From positions 1-12,414 of the forward strand of contig JASLGB010000051.1 in the NCBI GenBank assembly GCA_030150315.1: a DNA stretch of 12,414 nucleotides, written 5' to 3'. Shown here in pieces: positions 1 to 7,771 of the stretch. The position numbers and the translations under genes were made by a program. Each line of letters opens with the position of its first letter. Position 1 is the first letter of the stretch. Under the pieces are notes generated by a model. That model saw only the letters and a program-made list of their open reading frames with translations, did no database searches and had not been told where the DNA came from. The stretch comes from Dokdonella sp. (lineage in GTDB: Bacteria > Pseudomonadota > Gammaproteobacteria > Xanthomonadales > Rhodanobacteraceae).

Positions 1-1
1 C

Positions 2-421
2 CACGGCGAGCCGAACCCAAACGGGATCCTGGAAACCCTTACCGCCAATGGCCGCGATTTCGCCATCGCGCAGAAATTCATCCCGGAAATCACCCGCGGC
101 GACAAGCGCGTGCTGCTGATCGATGGCGAACCCGTCCCCTACGCGCTCGCGCGCATCCCGCAGGGCGATGAGTTCCGCGGCAACCTCGCCGCCGGCGGCC
201 GTGGCGAAGGCGTCCCGCTGTCCGAGCGCGACCGCTGGATCGCAGCCCAGGTTGGCCCCGAGCTGGTGCGCCGCGGCCTGCGTTTCGTCGGGCTCGACGT
301 GATCGGCGACTGGCTTACCGAAGTGAACGTGACCTCCCCGACCTGCGTGCGCGAACTCGACGCGCAATTCGGCCTCAACATCGCCGGAATGCTGTTTGAC
401 CGGCTTGAAGCGACGCAATGA
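2..421 (+). CDS. gshB: Glutathione synthetase, C-terminal part (5' end outside window)
   Basis: This is the last 139 codons of glutathione synthetase, the cytoplasmic ATP-grasp ligase that joins gamma-glutamylcysteine and glycine using ATP. The reading frame is open from the first bases of the window, so the start lies upstream. The family's C-terminal signatures are clear: RIPQGDEFRGNLAAGGRGE (the glycine-rich ATP-grasp lid), then FVGLDVIGDWLTEVNVTSPT, which carries the metal- and substrate-binding D, E and N residues of the active site. The ending GMLFDRLEA is also typical. The stop codon overlaps the start of the next gene (ATGA), suggesting translational coupling. Order gshB-tonB-algH-ruvX is shared with Pseudomonas and xanthomonads. 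Nothing looks damaged in the visible part. Confidence 0.96.
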   Translation, partial: HGEPNPNGILETLTANGRDFAIAQKFIPEITRGDKRVLLIDGEPVPYALARIPQGDEFRGNLAAGGRGEGVPLSERDRWIAAQVGPELVRRGLRFVGLDVIGDWLTEVNVTSPTCVRELDAQFGLNIAGMLFDRLEATQ

Positions 422-1287
422 GCGAACCCTTTTCCGGCGGCGGCGACCGCCTTGGCGTCACCTTCCTTTTTTCGATCGTCGCGCACGCCGTGATTGCCCT
501 CGGACTCACCTTCGAGTTCGAGAAGCCGGCGCCGCGCATGCCGTCACTTGACGTCATCCTTGTCCAGTCCGCCAACAGCGAGAAACCGGACAAGGCCGAT
601 TTCATCGCGCAGGCAAACAACTCCGGCGGCGGCGAGTCGGACGAGGCGCGGCGCCCGTCACAAACGGTGTCCGGACAGTTGCCGAAACTTCAGGACGGCG
701 CAGCGCCGGTGCAAATGGAAGACGGTGCGCCGCGACCGACGCCACCGAGTCCGGCCGAGCACCTCACCCAAAGCCGTTCGGATTTCCACATCGACACCAG
801 CAGGCAAGTGGCGGAAGCGCCCGAAACGCCCAGCCGCAACGAGCTGGAGGCCGAGCAGCGCCGCATGGAAATGGCGCGGCTGGCGCAGGAGATCCAGAAG
901 GAAGCCGAGCAGTACGCGAAGCGGCCGAAACGCAAATACATTTCCGCCAACACGCAGGAATACGAATTTGCCGCCTACATGCGTGCATGGGTCGCGCGAA
1001 TCGAGCGCGTCGGCAACCTCAATTACCCGGACGAAGCGCGCCGCAAGCAGCTGCACGGACAGCTGGTGCTCACCGTCGGGCTGGATCGCAGCGGCAAGAT
1101 CAAGAGTGTCGACGTGATCCAGCCGAGCGGCCACAAGGTGCTCGACGACGCCGCCATCCGCATCACGCGCCTGGCCGAGCCGTTCCCGCCGCTGCCGGAA
1201 ACCAAGGAAAAGGTGGACGAGCTGTACATCACGCGCACCTGGCAATTCCTGGCCGGCGAATCGGGCGACACATTGCAGACGCGATAG
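418..1287 (+). CDS. Energy transducer TonB family protein (TonB3-like)
   Basis: A 289-residue inner-membrane protein with TonB architecture. Residues 12-32 form one N-terminal membrane helix containing S19 and H23, the SxxxH spacing that in E. coli TonB is needed for coupling to ExbB/ExbD. A long periplasmic linker follows. Around residues 100-112 it has a short proline-rich patch, but residues 142-170 are a charged Glu/Gln/Ala/Arg helix, not the long EP/KP repeats of E. coli TonB. Residues about 181-280 are a TonB C-terminal domain (NYPDEARR, GQLVLTVGLDRSGKI, SGHKVLDDAAI, TRTWQF). The ATG overlaps the gshB stop, with a weak GAAG ribosome site 7 bases upstream. No exbB or exbD is nearby. In P. 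aeruginosa the gene at this position is tonB3, linked to twitching motility; the same role here is inference. Confidence 0.9.
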   Translation: MSEPFSGGGDRLGVTFLFSIVAHAVIALGLTFEFEKPAPRMPSLDVILVQSANSEKPDKADFIAQANNSGGGESDEARRPSQTVSGQLPKLQDGAAPVQMEDGAPRPTPPSPAEHLTQSRSDFHIDTSRQVAEAPETPSRNELEAEQRRMEMARLAQEIQKEAEQYAKRPKRKYISANTQEYEFAAYMRAWVARIERVGNLNYPDEARRKQLHGQLVLTVGLDRSGKIKSVDVIQPSGHKVLDDAAIRITRLAEPFPPLPETKEKVDELYITRTWQFLAGESGDTLQTR

Positions 1288-1320
1288 CGCCGCGGCCGCG
1301 ATGCAGCCGCCGTGCCGCGC

Positions 1321-1348
1321 GCCGTGCCGGAGTCCCCGGCGACACGGC
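1321..1348 (+). other. GC-rich inverted repeat between tonB and algH
   Basis: GCCGTG (1321-1326) pairs with CACGGC (1343-1348), with an inner CCGG/CCGG pairing and a 3-base bulge. It lies 34 bases after the tonB-like stop. No run of T follows, so it does not look like an intrinsic terminator; it may only slow RNA decay or be chance in GC-rich DNA. The remainder of 1288-1452 shows no gene. Confidence 0.25.
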
Positions 1349-1440
1349 CGCGGCAACGCAATTCCGCCTGCCCGCGCCATTCCGCCGATCCGCCTTTGCG
1401 ACTTGTCGAGCGGCGCGGATTTCCCGGCGCGCGCCGCAGG

Positions 1441-1446
1441 TACAAT
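1441..1446 (+). promoter_or_regulatory. Candidate -10 box for a leaderless algH transcript
   Basis: TACAAT at 1441-1446 matches five of six positions of a sigma-70 -10 box and ends only 6 bases before the algH ATG at 1453. A transcript starting 6-8 bases downstream would begin at or next to the start codon. There is no Shine-Dalgarno sequence at normal distance (the nearest purine run, GCAGG at 1436-1440, is 12 bases away). No good -35 hexamer lies at 16-18 bases; TTGTCG at 1403-1408 is too far. The call rests on the -10 match and its position only. Confidence 0.4.
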
Positions 1447-1452
1447 GGCGCC

Positions 1453-2016
1453 ATGTCCTCACCCACCTCCCTGAGCAACCAACTCCTGATCGCGATGCCC
1501 GGGCTGCGCGATCCGAATTTCGCGCGCGGCGTCACCCTGCTGTGCCAGCACGGCGAAGAAGGGGCCATGGGCATCCTGATCAACCGCCTGTCGGAATACC
1601 GGCTCGGCGACGTGCTGGCGCAGATGGACATGTATTCGGCCATTCCCGAAGTCAGCGACGCGCCGGTGCTGATCGGCGGCCCGGTGCAGCCGGAGCGCGG
1701 CTTCGTGCTGCACACGCCGAACGGGCACTGGGAGTCCTCGTTCCGCATTTCCGAGCACGTCAGCGTGACCACCTCGCGCGACATCCTGGCTGCAATCGCG
1801 TCCGGCGAAGGGCCGCAGCACGCGATCGTGGCGCTCGGCTATTCCGGCTGGGGCGCGGGCCAGCTCGAACAGGAGCTGATGGAAAACCACTGGCTGACGG
1901 CCCCGGCGGACGACCATGTCCTGTTCGAGACTCCGCTGGACCAGCGCTGGGAGGCCGCCGCGCAGCTCGTCGGTGTGAACCTGTTCCAGATGGCCAGCCA
2001 TGCCGGTCACGCCTGA
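1453..2016 (+). CDS. algH: YqgE/AlgH family protein (DUF179)
   Basis: A 187-residue cytoplasmic protein, the same length as E. coli YqgE. Family hallmarks include NQLLIAMPGLRDPNFARGV at the N-terminus, GILINRL, GGPVQPERGFVLH, TTSRDIL, VALGYSGWGAGQLEQEL, ENHWLTAPAD and the AGHA ending. The frame stays open upstream to 1312, but homology begins at ATG 1453, and the length fits, so that start is chosen. Its molecular function is not established; the name comes from an effect on alginate regulation in Pseudomonas. It nearly always sits beside ruvX, and here its 3' end overlaps ruvX by 17 bases, suggesting coupled translation. It is separated from the tonB-like gene by 165 bases and has its own candidate -10 box right before the ATG. 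Confidence 0.95.
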   Translation: MSSPTSLSNQLLIAMPGLRDPNFARGVTLLCQHGEEGAMGILINRLSEYRLGDVLAQMDMYSAIPEVSDAPVLIGGPVQPERGFVLHTPNGHWESSFRISEHVSVTTSRDILAAIASGEGPQHAIVALGYSGWGAGQLEQELMENHWLTAPADDHVLFETPLDQRWEAAAQLVGVNLFQMASHAGHA

Positions 2017-2470
2017 CCCTCCGGATGCCGGCGCAGACACCGGCAACCTGCTCGCCTTCGATGTCGGCACGCGCCTGATCGGCGTGGCCATTGGAAACCG
2101 GCTGACCGCGACCGCGCGCGGGCTGGAAGCGGTGGCCAACGGCGACTGGAAGCGTTTCGACGCGCTGCTGTCGGAATGGCAGCCCGACCGATTCGTCGTC
2201 GGCCTTCCGCTGGCGCTGGATGGCACCGAACAACCGATGAGCCGGATCGCACGCGAATTCGCGCGCGCGCTGCAGCGCCGCTACGCGCGCCCGGTCGATC
2301 TGGTCGACGAACGCCACACCTCGCGCGAAGCCTCGCGCCGGTTCGCCCAGCGCCGCGCCGACGGCAGCGCCAAGCGCAAGCACGCTGCGGACATCGATGC
2401 GGTGGCGGCCGAAATCATTCTCGAACACTGGTTCACCCTCCCCTCCTGCCGCCTTCCCTCCGACGCCTGA
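2000..2470 (+). CDS. ruvX: RuvX/YqgF, RNase H-fold nuclease of 16S rRNA maturation
   Basis: A 156-residue protein of the YqgF family, described as a putative Holliday-junction resolvase and, in E. coli, as a nuclease needed for 16S rRNA 5'-end processing. The RNase H-like acidic residues are present: D21 in LLAFDVGTRLIGVAIGN, E104 in VDERHTS, and D133 in DIDAVAAEIILE. Between them are FVVGLPLALDGTEQP and a predicted basic helix (about residues 78-95). Compared with E. coli the N-terminus has about 12 extra residues (PVTPDPPDAGADTG). ATG 2000 is the only ATG before the conserved core, although a later non-ATG start cannot be excluded. It overlaps algH and is followed 5 bases later by pyrB, so the three are probably one transcript. 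Confidence 0.94.
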   Translation: MPVTPDPPDAGADTGNLLAFDVGTRLIGVAIGNRLTATARGLEAVANGDWKRFDALLSEWQPDRFVVGLPLALDGTEQPMSRIAREFARALQRRYARPVDLVDERHTSREASRRFAQRRADGSAKRKHAADIDAVAAEIILEHWFTLPSCRLPSDA

Positions 2471-2475
2471 TTCCC

Positions 2476-3396
2476 ATGCCCTCCGTTCGCCTGCAGCACT
2501 TCATCAGCCTGGAACACCTCGACCGCGCCACCATCACCGAACTGCTCGACCGAGCGGCGCAGCTGCGCACGCACTGGCAATCGCGCACGCTGGCACCCAC
2601 GCTGGCCGGAACCACCGTCGTGAACCTGTTCTTCGAGCATTCCACGCGCACGCGCAGCAGCTTCGAACTCGCCGCACGCCGGCTCGGCGCGCTGGTGGTG
2701 AACTTCGACATCGCCAGCTCCTCGACCAGCAAGGGCGAGACGCTGGAGGACACCATCGCCACGCTGGAGGCGATGGACGCCGATGCCTTCGTCGTCCGAC
2801 ACAAGGAAAACGGCACGCCGCAACGCCTCGCCGAGCATGCCCGGCGCGCGCGCGTGCTCAATGCCGGCGACGGCAACCACGCGCACCCGACGCAGGGGCT
2901 GCTCGACCTGCTCACGATCCGCGACCGCAAGGGGCGCGTCGAAGGCCTGACCGCGGTCATCTGCGGCGATGTCCGTCATTCGCGCGTAGCGCGCTCCGAC
3001 GTCCAGGGCCTGGCGGCGCTCGGCGCCGCCGAGATCCGACTGTGCGGCCCGGGCGTACTGCTGCCCGAAGCCGGCGCCTTTCCCGGCTGCGTCGTGTCCG
3101 ACGATTTCGACGCCGCAGTCGAAGGCGCGGACGTGATCATCATGCTGCGCCTGCAAAAGGAGCGCATGGACAGCCTCGAATACGACGAGGACACCTACTT
3201 CGCCCGCTACGGCCTGGACGCGCGCCGCCTCGTCCGCGCCCGGCCCGATGCCATCGTCATGCACCCCGGCCCGATGAATCGCGGCATCGAAATCGCATCG
3301 GACGTTGCCGATGGCGCGCAATCGGCGGTACTCGAACAGGTGGCCAACGGCGTGTTCGCGCGGATGGCCGTACTCGACGCGCTGCTGCACCAGTGA
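2476..3396 (+). CDS. pyrB: Aspartate carbamoyltransferase catalytic chain
   Basis: A 306-residue enzyme that condenses carbamoyl phosphate with L-aspartate to carbamoyl aspartate, the first committed step of pyrimidine synthesis. Carbamoyl-phosphate motif FFEHSTRTR has the S56-T57-R58-T59-R60 signature; the 80s loop SSSTSKGETLEDT gives K86. Further signatures are FVVRHKENG, NAGDGNHAHPTQGLLDLLTI, GDVRHSRVARSD, IIMLRLQKERM and HPGPMNRGIEI, so the enzyme looks intact. H55 replaces the P, A or N I know at this place. It begins 5 bases after ruvX with no clear ribosome site. Unlike Pseudomonas, there is no pyrR before it, no pyrC-like gene after it, and no N-terminal extension; no pyrI is visible. 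No attenuator was found in front of it. Confidence 0.96.
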   Translation: MPSVRLQHFISLEHLDRATITELLDRAAQLRTHWQSRTLAPTLAGTTVVNLFFEHSTRTRSSFELAARRLGALVVNFDIASSSTSKGETLEDTIATLEAMDADAFVVRHKENGTPQRLAEHARRARVLNAGDGNHAHPTQGLLDLLTIRDRKGRVEGLTAVICGDVRHSRVARSDVQGLAALGAAEIRLCGPGVLLPEAGAFPGCVVSDDFDAAVEGADVIIMLRLQKERMDSLEYDEDTYFARYGLDARRLVRARPDAIVMHPGPMNRGIEIASDVADGAQSAVLEQVANGVFARMAVLDALLHQ

Positions 3397-3475
3397 GCGC
3401 ACATTGAGCCGCCGATGACGCGTTCGCGCGCCGTTTGGTGATTGATACCGGCGAGAGCGACCCGCCACCTCGCGC

Positions 3476-3515
3476 GCCGTCCCGAAAGGCCACACCGACG
3501 GCCATCCAAGTCGGT
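3476..3515 (+). other. Two overlapping, mutually exclusive inverted repeats before the lipoprotein gene
   Basis: GCCGTC (3476-3481) can pair with GACGGC (3497-3502), or ACCGAC (3494-3499) can pair with GTCGGT (3510-3515). The two pairings share bases 3497-3499 and cannot form together. They lie in the 137-base pyrB-lipoprotein gap, ending 18 bases before the chosen ATG. No T-tract follows either, and no convincing promoter was found in the gap. In DNA this GC-rich, 6-base arms can be chance. Confidence 0.2.
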
Positions 3516-3533
3516 CCAATGATGGAACCCAAC

Positions 3534-5261
3534 ATGTTCAGACTAGCAAGGACCGGAATCTTCACCCTCACTGCCGCGCTGGCGCTGGCCGCCTGCGGCA
3601 AGAAGGCCGACAACGACGCGCCCATCGCCTTCGTCCCCGCCGACACGCCCTACGTGATCGCGGCGCTGGAGCCGATCCCGGATGCCACTGCCAAGCACCT
3701 CATGGCGCAGATGCAGGCCATGTGGGCGACCAGTTTCCCGATCCTCGAAAACGCACTGGCCGACCTGCAGAAGGCGGCCGACGGCGAGGACCAGTCGCCC
3801 GAGGCCAAGGCCACTGCGGCGAAGGGCCTGCGCGTGGCCAAGGCAGTTCTCGACGAAATCCGCGACCGCGACACCGCGGAGAAGTGGAAGGAAATCGGCT
3901 TCGGCACGCAGGTGCGCTCGGCCATCTACGGCGTTGGCGCTCTGCCGGTCATGCGCATGGAAATCGTCGACCCGGATGCGCTGCGCGCGTTCGTCGCCCG
4001 CGTCGAGGAAAAGTCCGGCAGCAAGCTCGACACCGCGCGCATCGGCGACCAGGACGTGTGGACGCTGGGCGGCGCGCAGGCGCTCGGACTGGCCGCGATC
4101 GAAGGCAAGCATCTGGTCATCACCGTGGTGCCGGCGAAGGGCGACGACGCGCTGAAGCGCCGCGTGCTTGGCCTCGACCGCCCGGCCAAGAGCCTCGCCG
4201 ACACCGGCGCACTGGAAGCCTTCAACAAGCAGCGCGGCTACCTGCCGTATGCGAGCGGCTGGATCGATACGCGCAAGCTGTTCAGCGCAGCGATCGACGA
4301 TCCGGCGGTGGCGCAGTTCGCCGCCGACGGCGCCAAGTCGATCGAGAAGCCGGACGCGACCTGCCGTGCCGAAATCGACGCCGTGCTCGCCAAGGCTCCG
4401 CTGCTCGCGCTGGGCTACACCAAGTTCGACACCTCGCAGGCAACGATGCACATGCGCCTGGATCTGGACCCGACGCTGGCCAAGTCGCTTGCGGCGGTGC
4501 CGGATGCGCTGCCCGGCAAGCGTTCGGACAATTCGCTGATCGACATCGCGTTCTCGCTGCCGGTGCTGCGCGGCCGCGATTTCCTGGTGGCGCAGGCCGA
4601 GGCGGTCTCGAACTCGCCGTTCCGCTGCGCGAAGCTGGCCGAACTGAACGAGTCGATGGCGCAGGCCAAGGACAAGCTCGGCGAGACCATTCCGCCGCCG
4701 CTGTCGGACCTGATCGGCCTGCGCCTGACGGTCGACAAGGTCGTCCTGCCGAGCGAAGACGGCAGCCGCAAGCTGGATGTCGCCGCGCGCATCCTGGTCG
4801 GCAGCAACAATCCGGCCTTCCTCGCCAGCCTCGCGCAGATGACCGTGCCGCAGCTGCAGAAGACGCCGCTGACGCCGGACGGCAAGGCCGTTTCGATCCC
4901 GTCCGACGTGGTGCCGGGCGGCTATCTCGACGGCTACGAGCTGCACGCGGCGATGGGCGCCAAGACGCTCGGGATCGCGGTGGGCAAGGACGGCGCGGCA
5001 GCGCTCGAGGCTGCGGTCAGCGCCAGCGGAGAAACCGGCAAGGCGGTCGACACGCACGTCAGTGGCGCGTTCTACACCTTGATCGGCGATGCCATCGGCC
5101 AGTACGGCAGCCTGCTCCCGGAAGACCAGCGCTCCGGCATGGAACTCAATGCCAAGCTCTATTCGATGTACGCGCAGTGGTTCAAGAGCATCAACGGCAG
5201 CATGGCCTTCGGCAACGAAGGCATCGACTTCGTGCAGGACGTCGAGTACGCCAAGCAGTAA
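3534..5261 (+). CDS. Large predicted lipoprotein of unknown function
   Basis: A 575-residue protein I cannot assign to a named family with confidence. The N-terminus is a classical lipoprotein signal: positive MFRLAR, a hydrophobic stretch, and lipobox LAAC with C21 as the predicted lipidated residue. The +2 residue is G, so outer-membrane sorting is plausible. The mature part opens with APIAFVPADTPYVIAALEP, reminiscent of DUF3352-type proteins, but that is only a resemblance. It is soluble and mixed alpha/beta in appearance, with long Lys/Ala/Asp-rich helices and two further cysteines, C277 and C365, that could form a disulfide. In-frame ATGs at 3519 and 3522 exist; 3534 is chosen because it gives the best signal peptide and has GGAA 6 bases upstream. 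It is 137 bases from pyrB and ends before two hairpins. Confidence 0.85.
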   Translation: MFRLARTGIFTLTAALALAACGKKADNDAPIAFVPADTPYVIAALEPIPDATAKHLMAQMQAMWATSFPILENALADLQKAADGEDQSPEAKATAAKGLRVAKAVLDEIRDRDTAEKWKEIGFGTQVRSAIYGVGALPVMRMEIVDPDALRAFVARVEEKSGSKLDTARIGDQDVWTLGGAQALGLAAIEGKHLVITVVPAKGDDALKRRVLGLDRPAKSLADTGALEAFNKQRGYLPYASGWIDTRKLFSAAIDDPAVAQFAADGAKSIEKPDATCRAEIDAVLAKAPLLALGYTKFDTSQATMHMRLDLDPTLAKSLAAVPDALPGKRSDNSLIDIAFSLPVLRGRDFLVAQAEAVSNSPFRCAKLAELNESMAQAKDKLGETIPPPLSDLIGLRLTVDKVVLPSEDGSRKLDVAARILVGSNNPAFLASLAQMTVPQLQKTPLTPDGKAVSIPSDVVPGGYLDGYELHAAMGAKTLGIAVGKDGAAALEAAVSASGETGKAVDTHVSGAFYTLIGDAIGQYGSLLPEDQRSGMELNAKLYSMYAQWFKSINGSMAFGNEGIDFVQDVEYAKQ

Positions 5262-5266
5262 CGAGG

Positions 5267-5291
5267 ACGCCGCCCCTTGTGCGGGCGGCGT
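5267..5291. other. Perfect 9-bp inverted repeat just after the lipoprotein stop
   Basis: ACGCCGCCC (5267-5275) and GGGCGGCGT (5283-5291) form a perfect stem around a 7-base loop. It begins 5 bases after the stop codon at 5261. It has no T-tract, so alone it is not a typical intrinsic terminator; it may protect the mRNA 3' end or assist the terminator 10 bases further on. Confidence 0.45.
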
Positions 5292-5301
5292 TCCGGGACA
5301 C

Positions 5302-5330
5302 AAAAAGCCCCGCCATTGGCGGGGCTTTTT
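5302..5330. terminator. Bidirectional intrinsic terminator between convergent genes
   Basis: An 8-bp perfect GC stem, GCCCCGCC (5307-5314) and GGCGGGGC (5318-5325), closes a 3-base ATT loop. Five A precede it and five T follow it, so it reads as stem plus U-tract on both strands. It lies between the lipoprotein gene (stop at 5261, plus) and pilU (stop at 5359, minus), and should end transcription from both sides. Confidence 0.93.
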
Positions 5331-5358
5331 CGTTTCCGTCCCGACGCCGCAGACCGGC

Positions 5359-6486
<1,128 letters not shown>

Positions 6487-6492
6487 GGCAAA

Positions 6493-6498
6493 CCCCCT
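6493..6498 (-). promoter_or_regulatory. Strong ribosome binding site of pilU
   Basis: AGGGGG on the minus strand lies 6 bases before the ATG at 6486. It fixes the start of pilU and is the strongest Shine-Dalgarno sequence in the window; most other genes here start by overlap with the gene before. Confidence 0.75.
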
Positions 6499-6536
6499 GG
6501 TAACTTTGGGCCGACGGCGTGTGCCGGAACGGCTGC

Positions 6537-6564
6537 ATCTTACACGCGCCGCGTGCCGCGCCAA
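6537..6564 (-). promoter_or_regulatory. Candidate promoter for pilU
   Basis: On the minus strand TTGGCG (6564-6559) and TAAGAT (6542-6537) are separated by 16 bases, each matching four of six consensus positions. Initiation would leave a leader of roughly 40-45 bases before pilU. It lies in the 98-base gap after the acyltransferase stop, which contains no terminator-like hairpin, so read-through from lptFG is also possible. Confidence 0.4.
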
Positions 6565-6584
6565 TGCGACGGCGGCCACAGCCT

Positions 6585-7697
6585 TCAGTGCGCAGCCGGC
6601 CGATGGTAGCGACCGCGCAGGCGCAGGAACGGACGCTCCACGAAACGATAGGTCAGCGCCGACAGCGCCAGCGCGGCCGGCAGGGCCAGCCCCACGGTGA
6701 TCAGCAGCGCGTCGCACACGGCATCGCCGGTGAGCACCGGCACCCAGCCCAGGTGCAGGAACGCGTGGATCACCAGAAAGTGCGTCAGGTACAGCGAATA
6801 GGACACCACGCCGATCGCAGCCAGCGCGCGCGAGAACCGTCCGTGGAAGCGATCGGCGAACGCGACGTAGCCAAGGATGAAGGCGGTCCACAAGGCGCCT
6901 TCCAGCGTCGGCCAGGCGAGCTTCCACGCCGCCACCAGCGGCCAGCCGCCAGCGGCGTTGAACGCCCACAACGCAAGCACCATGGCCGACACCGATGCCG
7001 CGGCCAGCCATGCGCCCTTTCGCGGCGACAACGCATGCGCCTGCAGGAACCACGCCGCCCACATGCCGAGCAGGAACTGGTCCAGTCGGCCGAGCAAGGT
7101 CAGATAGGCCAGATCCCGCGCATTGCCGCCCGCCAGCACGGCGAAGCCGCGGAACAGCAGAAGCACCGCGAGCAGGCCAAGCATCTGGCGCGTCCACGCC
7201 GGTTTCAGCACCGCGACCAGCAGCGGGAACAGCACGTAGAACTGCCACTCGATCGCGATCGTCCACAGCAGACTCGTGAACGGCGGCGCCACCAGCGCGC
7301 CGGGCAGGTTGGCAAAGCCCGACAGCGTCTGCAGCAAGGCACTCCACTGAAACTGCGGCGACGCGGCGACGCCGGCAGCGACCAGCAGCAGGAACAGCGG
7401 ATAGGTTCGCAGCAGCCGGTTGCGCAGGAAACGGAGGACGGAAACCTCCGCATCGAGCGCCCCGCGCGTCAGGATGAAGCCGCTGAGCACCATGAACAGC
7501 GCGACCGCGGTATGTCCCTCGGCGAGAAAGGCCAGCACGGGATTGCGCGGCTGCAGCCACGCATCGACATCGAAAGGTCGCTGGAAACGCGCCTGGTACG
7601 AGAACAGGTGCAGGCCGTGATACAGCACGATCAGCACCGCGGCGAACGCGCGCAGGTGATCGACCGATGGCATGTAGCGGATGTTGACGCTGCGCAC
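6585..7697 (-). CDS. Acyltransferase 3 family membrane protein
   Basis: A 370-residue multi-pass inner-membrane protein of the acyltransferase-3 (OafA/NodX-like) family, which moves acetyl or other acyl groups onto sugars of LPS, capsule or other glycans. Family marks: IRYMPSVDHLRAFAA followed by LIVLYH with the probable catalytic H27, then FMVLSGFIL, LWTIAIEWQFYVLFPLL, SYSLYLTHFLVIH and the closing YRFVERPF. About ten hydrophobic segments are visible. GTG 7697 is chosen because GAGG lies 5 bases upstream and a TATAGT box about 30 bases upstream; the frame is open to an ATG at 7784, but that would precede the promoter. ATG 7673 is possible but has no ribosome site. It follows lptG by 122 bases, suggesting but not proving LPS as its acceptor. 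The substrate is not readable from sequence. Confidence 0.88.
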   Translation of the reverse strand: MRSVNIRYMPSVDHLRAFAAVLIVLYHGLHLFSYQARFQRPFDVDAWLQPRNPVLAFLAEGHTAVALFMVLSGFILTRGALDAEVSVLRFLRNRLLRTYPLFLLLVAAGVAASPQFQWSALLQTLSGFANLPGALVAPPFTSLLWTIAIEWQFYVLFPLLVAVLKPAWTRQMLGLLAVLLLFRGFAVLAGGNARDLAYLTLLGRLDQFLLGMWAAWFLQAHALSPRKGAWLAAASVSAMVLALWAFNAAGGWPLVAAWKLAWPTLEGALWTAFILGYVAFADRFHGRFSRALAAIGVVSYSLYLTHFLVIHAFLHLGWVPVLTGDAVCDALLITVGLALPAALALSALTYRFVERPFLRLRGRYHRPAAH

Positions 7698-7702
7698 GCG
7701 CG

Positions 7703-7706
7703 CCTC
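7703..7706 (-). promoter_or_regulatory. Ribosome binding site deciding the acyltransferase start
   Basis: GAGG on the minus strand, 5 bases before GTG at 7697. The alternative ATG at 7673 lacks a comparable purine run, so this site supports a GTG start. Confidence 0.5.
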
Positions 7707-7724
7707 GAGCGGAAGGATCGGCGG

Positions 7725-7730
7725 ACTATA
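7725..7730 (-). promoter_or_regulatory. Candidate -10 box of the acyltransferase gene
   Basis: TATAGT on the minus strand matches five of six -10 positions. A start about 7 bases downstream would give a leader near 20 bases before the GTG at 7697. No good -35 hexamer is seen at 16-18 bases. A short inverted repeat TGCAT-C-ATGCA (7771-7761 on the minus strand) lies about 30 bases further upstream, where an activator could bind, but this is speculative. Confidence 0.4.
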
Positions 7731-7771
7731 GCCGCAGAGCGCGGGCATCGCGTGGCCGGATGCATGATGCA

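Noticed and set aside
1288..1452. Upstream extension of algH to 1312
   Set aside because: The extra residues are Arg/Pro-rich and lack YqgE homology; ATG 1453 gives the standard 187 residues.
987..2078. Plus-strand frame across the tonB-like gene end and algH
   Set aside because: Arg/Ala-rich out-of-frame product crossing two real genes.
2471..2475. Search for a PyrR-type or UTP-sensitive attenuator before pyrB
   Set aside because: Only 5 bases separate ruvX from pyrB, and no terminator-like hairpin with a T-tract lies in the preceding ruvX end.
2281..3519. Minus-strand open frame of 412 codons opposite pyrB and ruvX
   Set aside because: Complete antisense overlap with two confidently identified genes and no family signature.
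3543..5303. Minus-strand open frame of 586 codons antisense to the lipoprotein gene
   Set aside because: No recognisable domain, Arg/Gln/His-rich composition typical of antisense reading of GC-rich genes, and it runs across the terminator region. The plus frame has a lipobox, ribosome site and normal composition.
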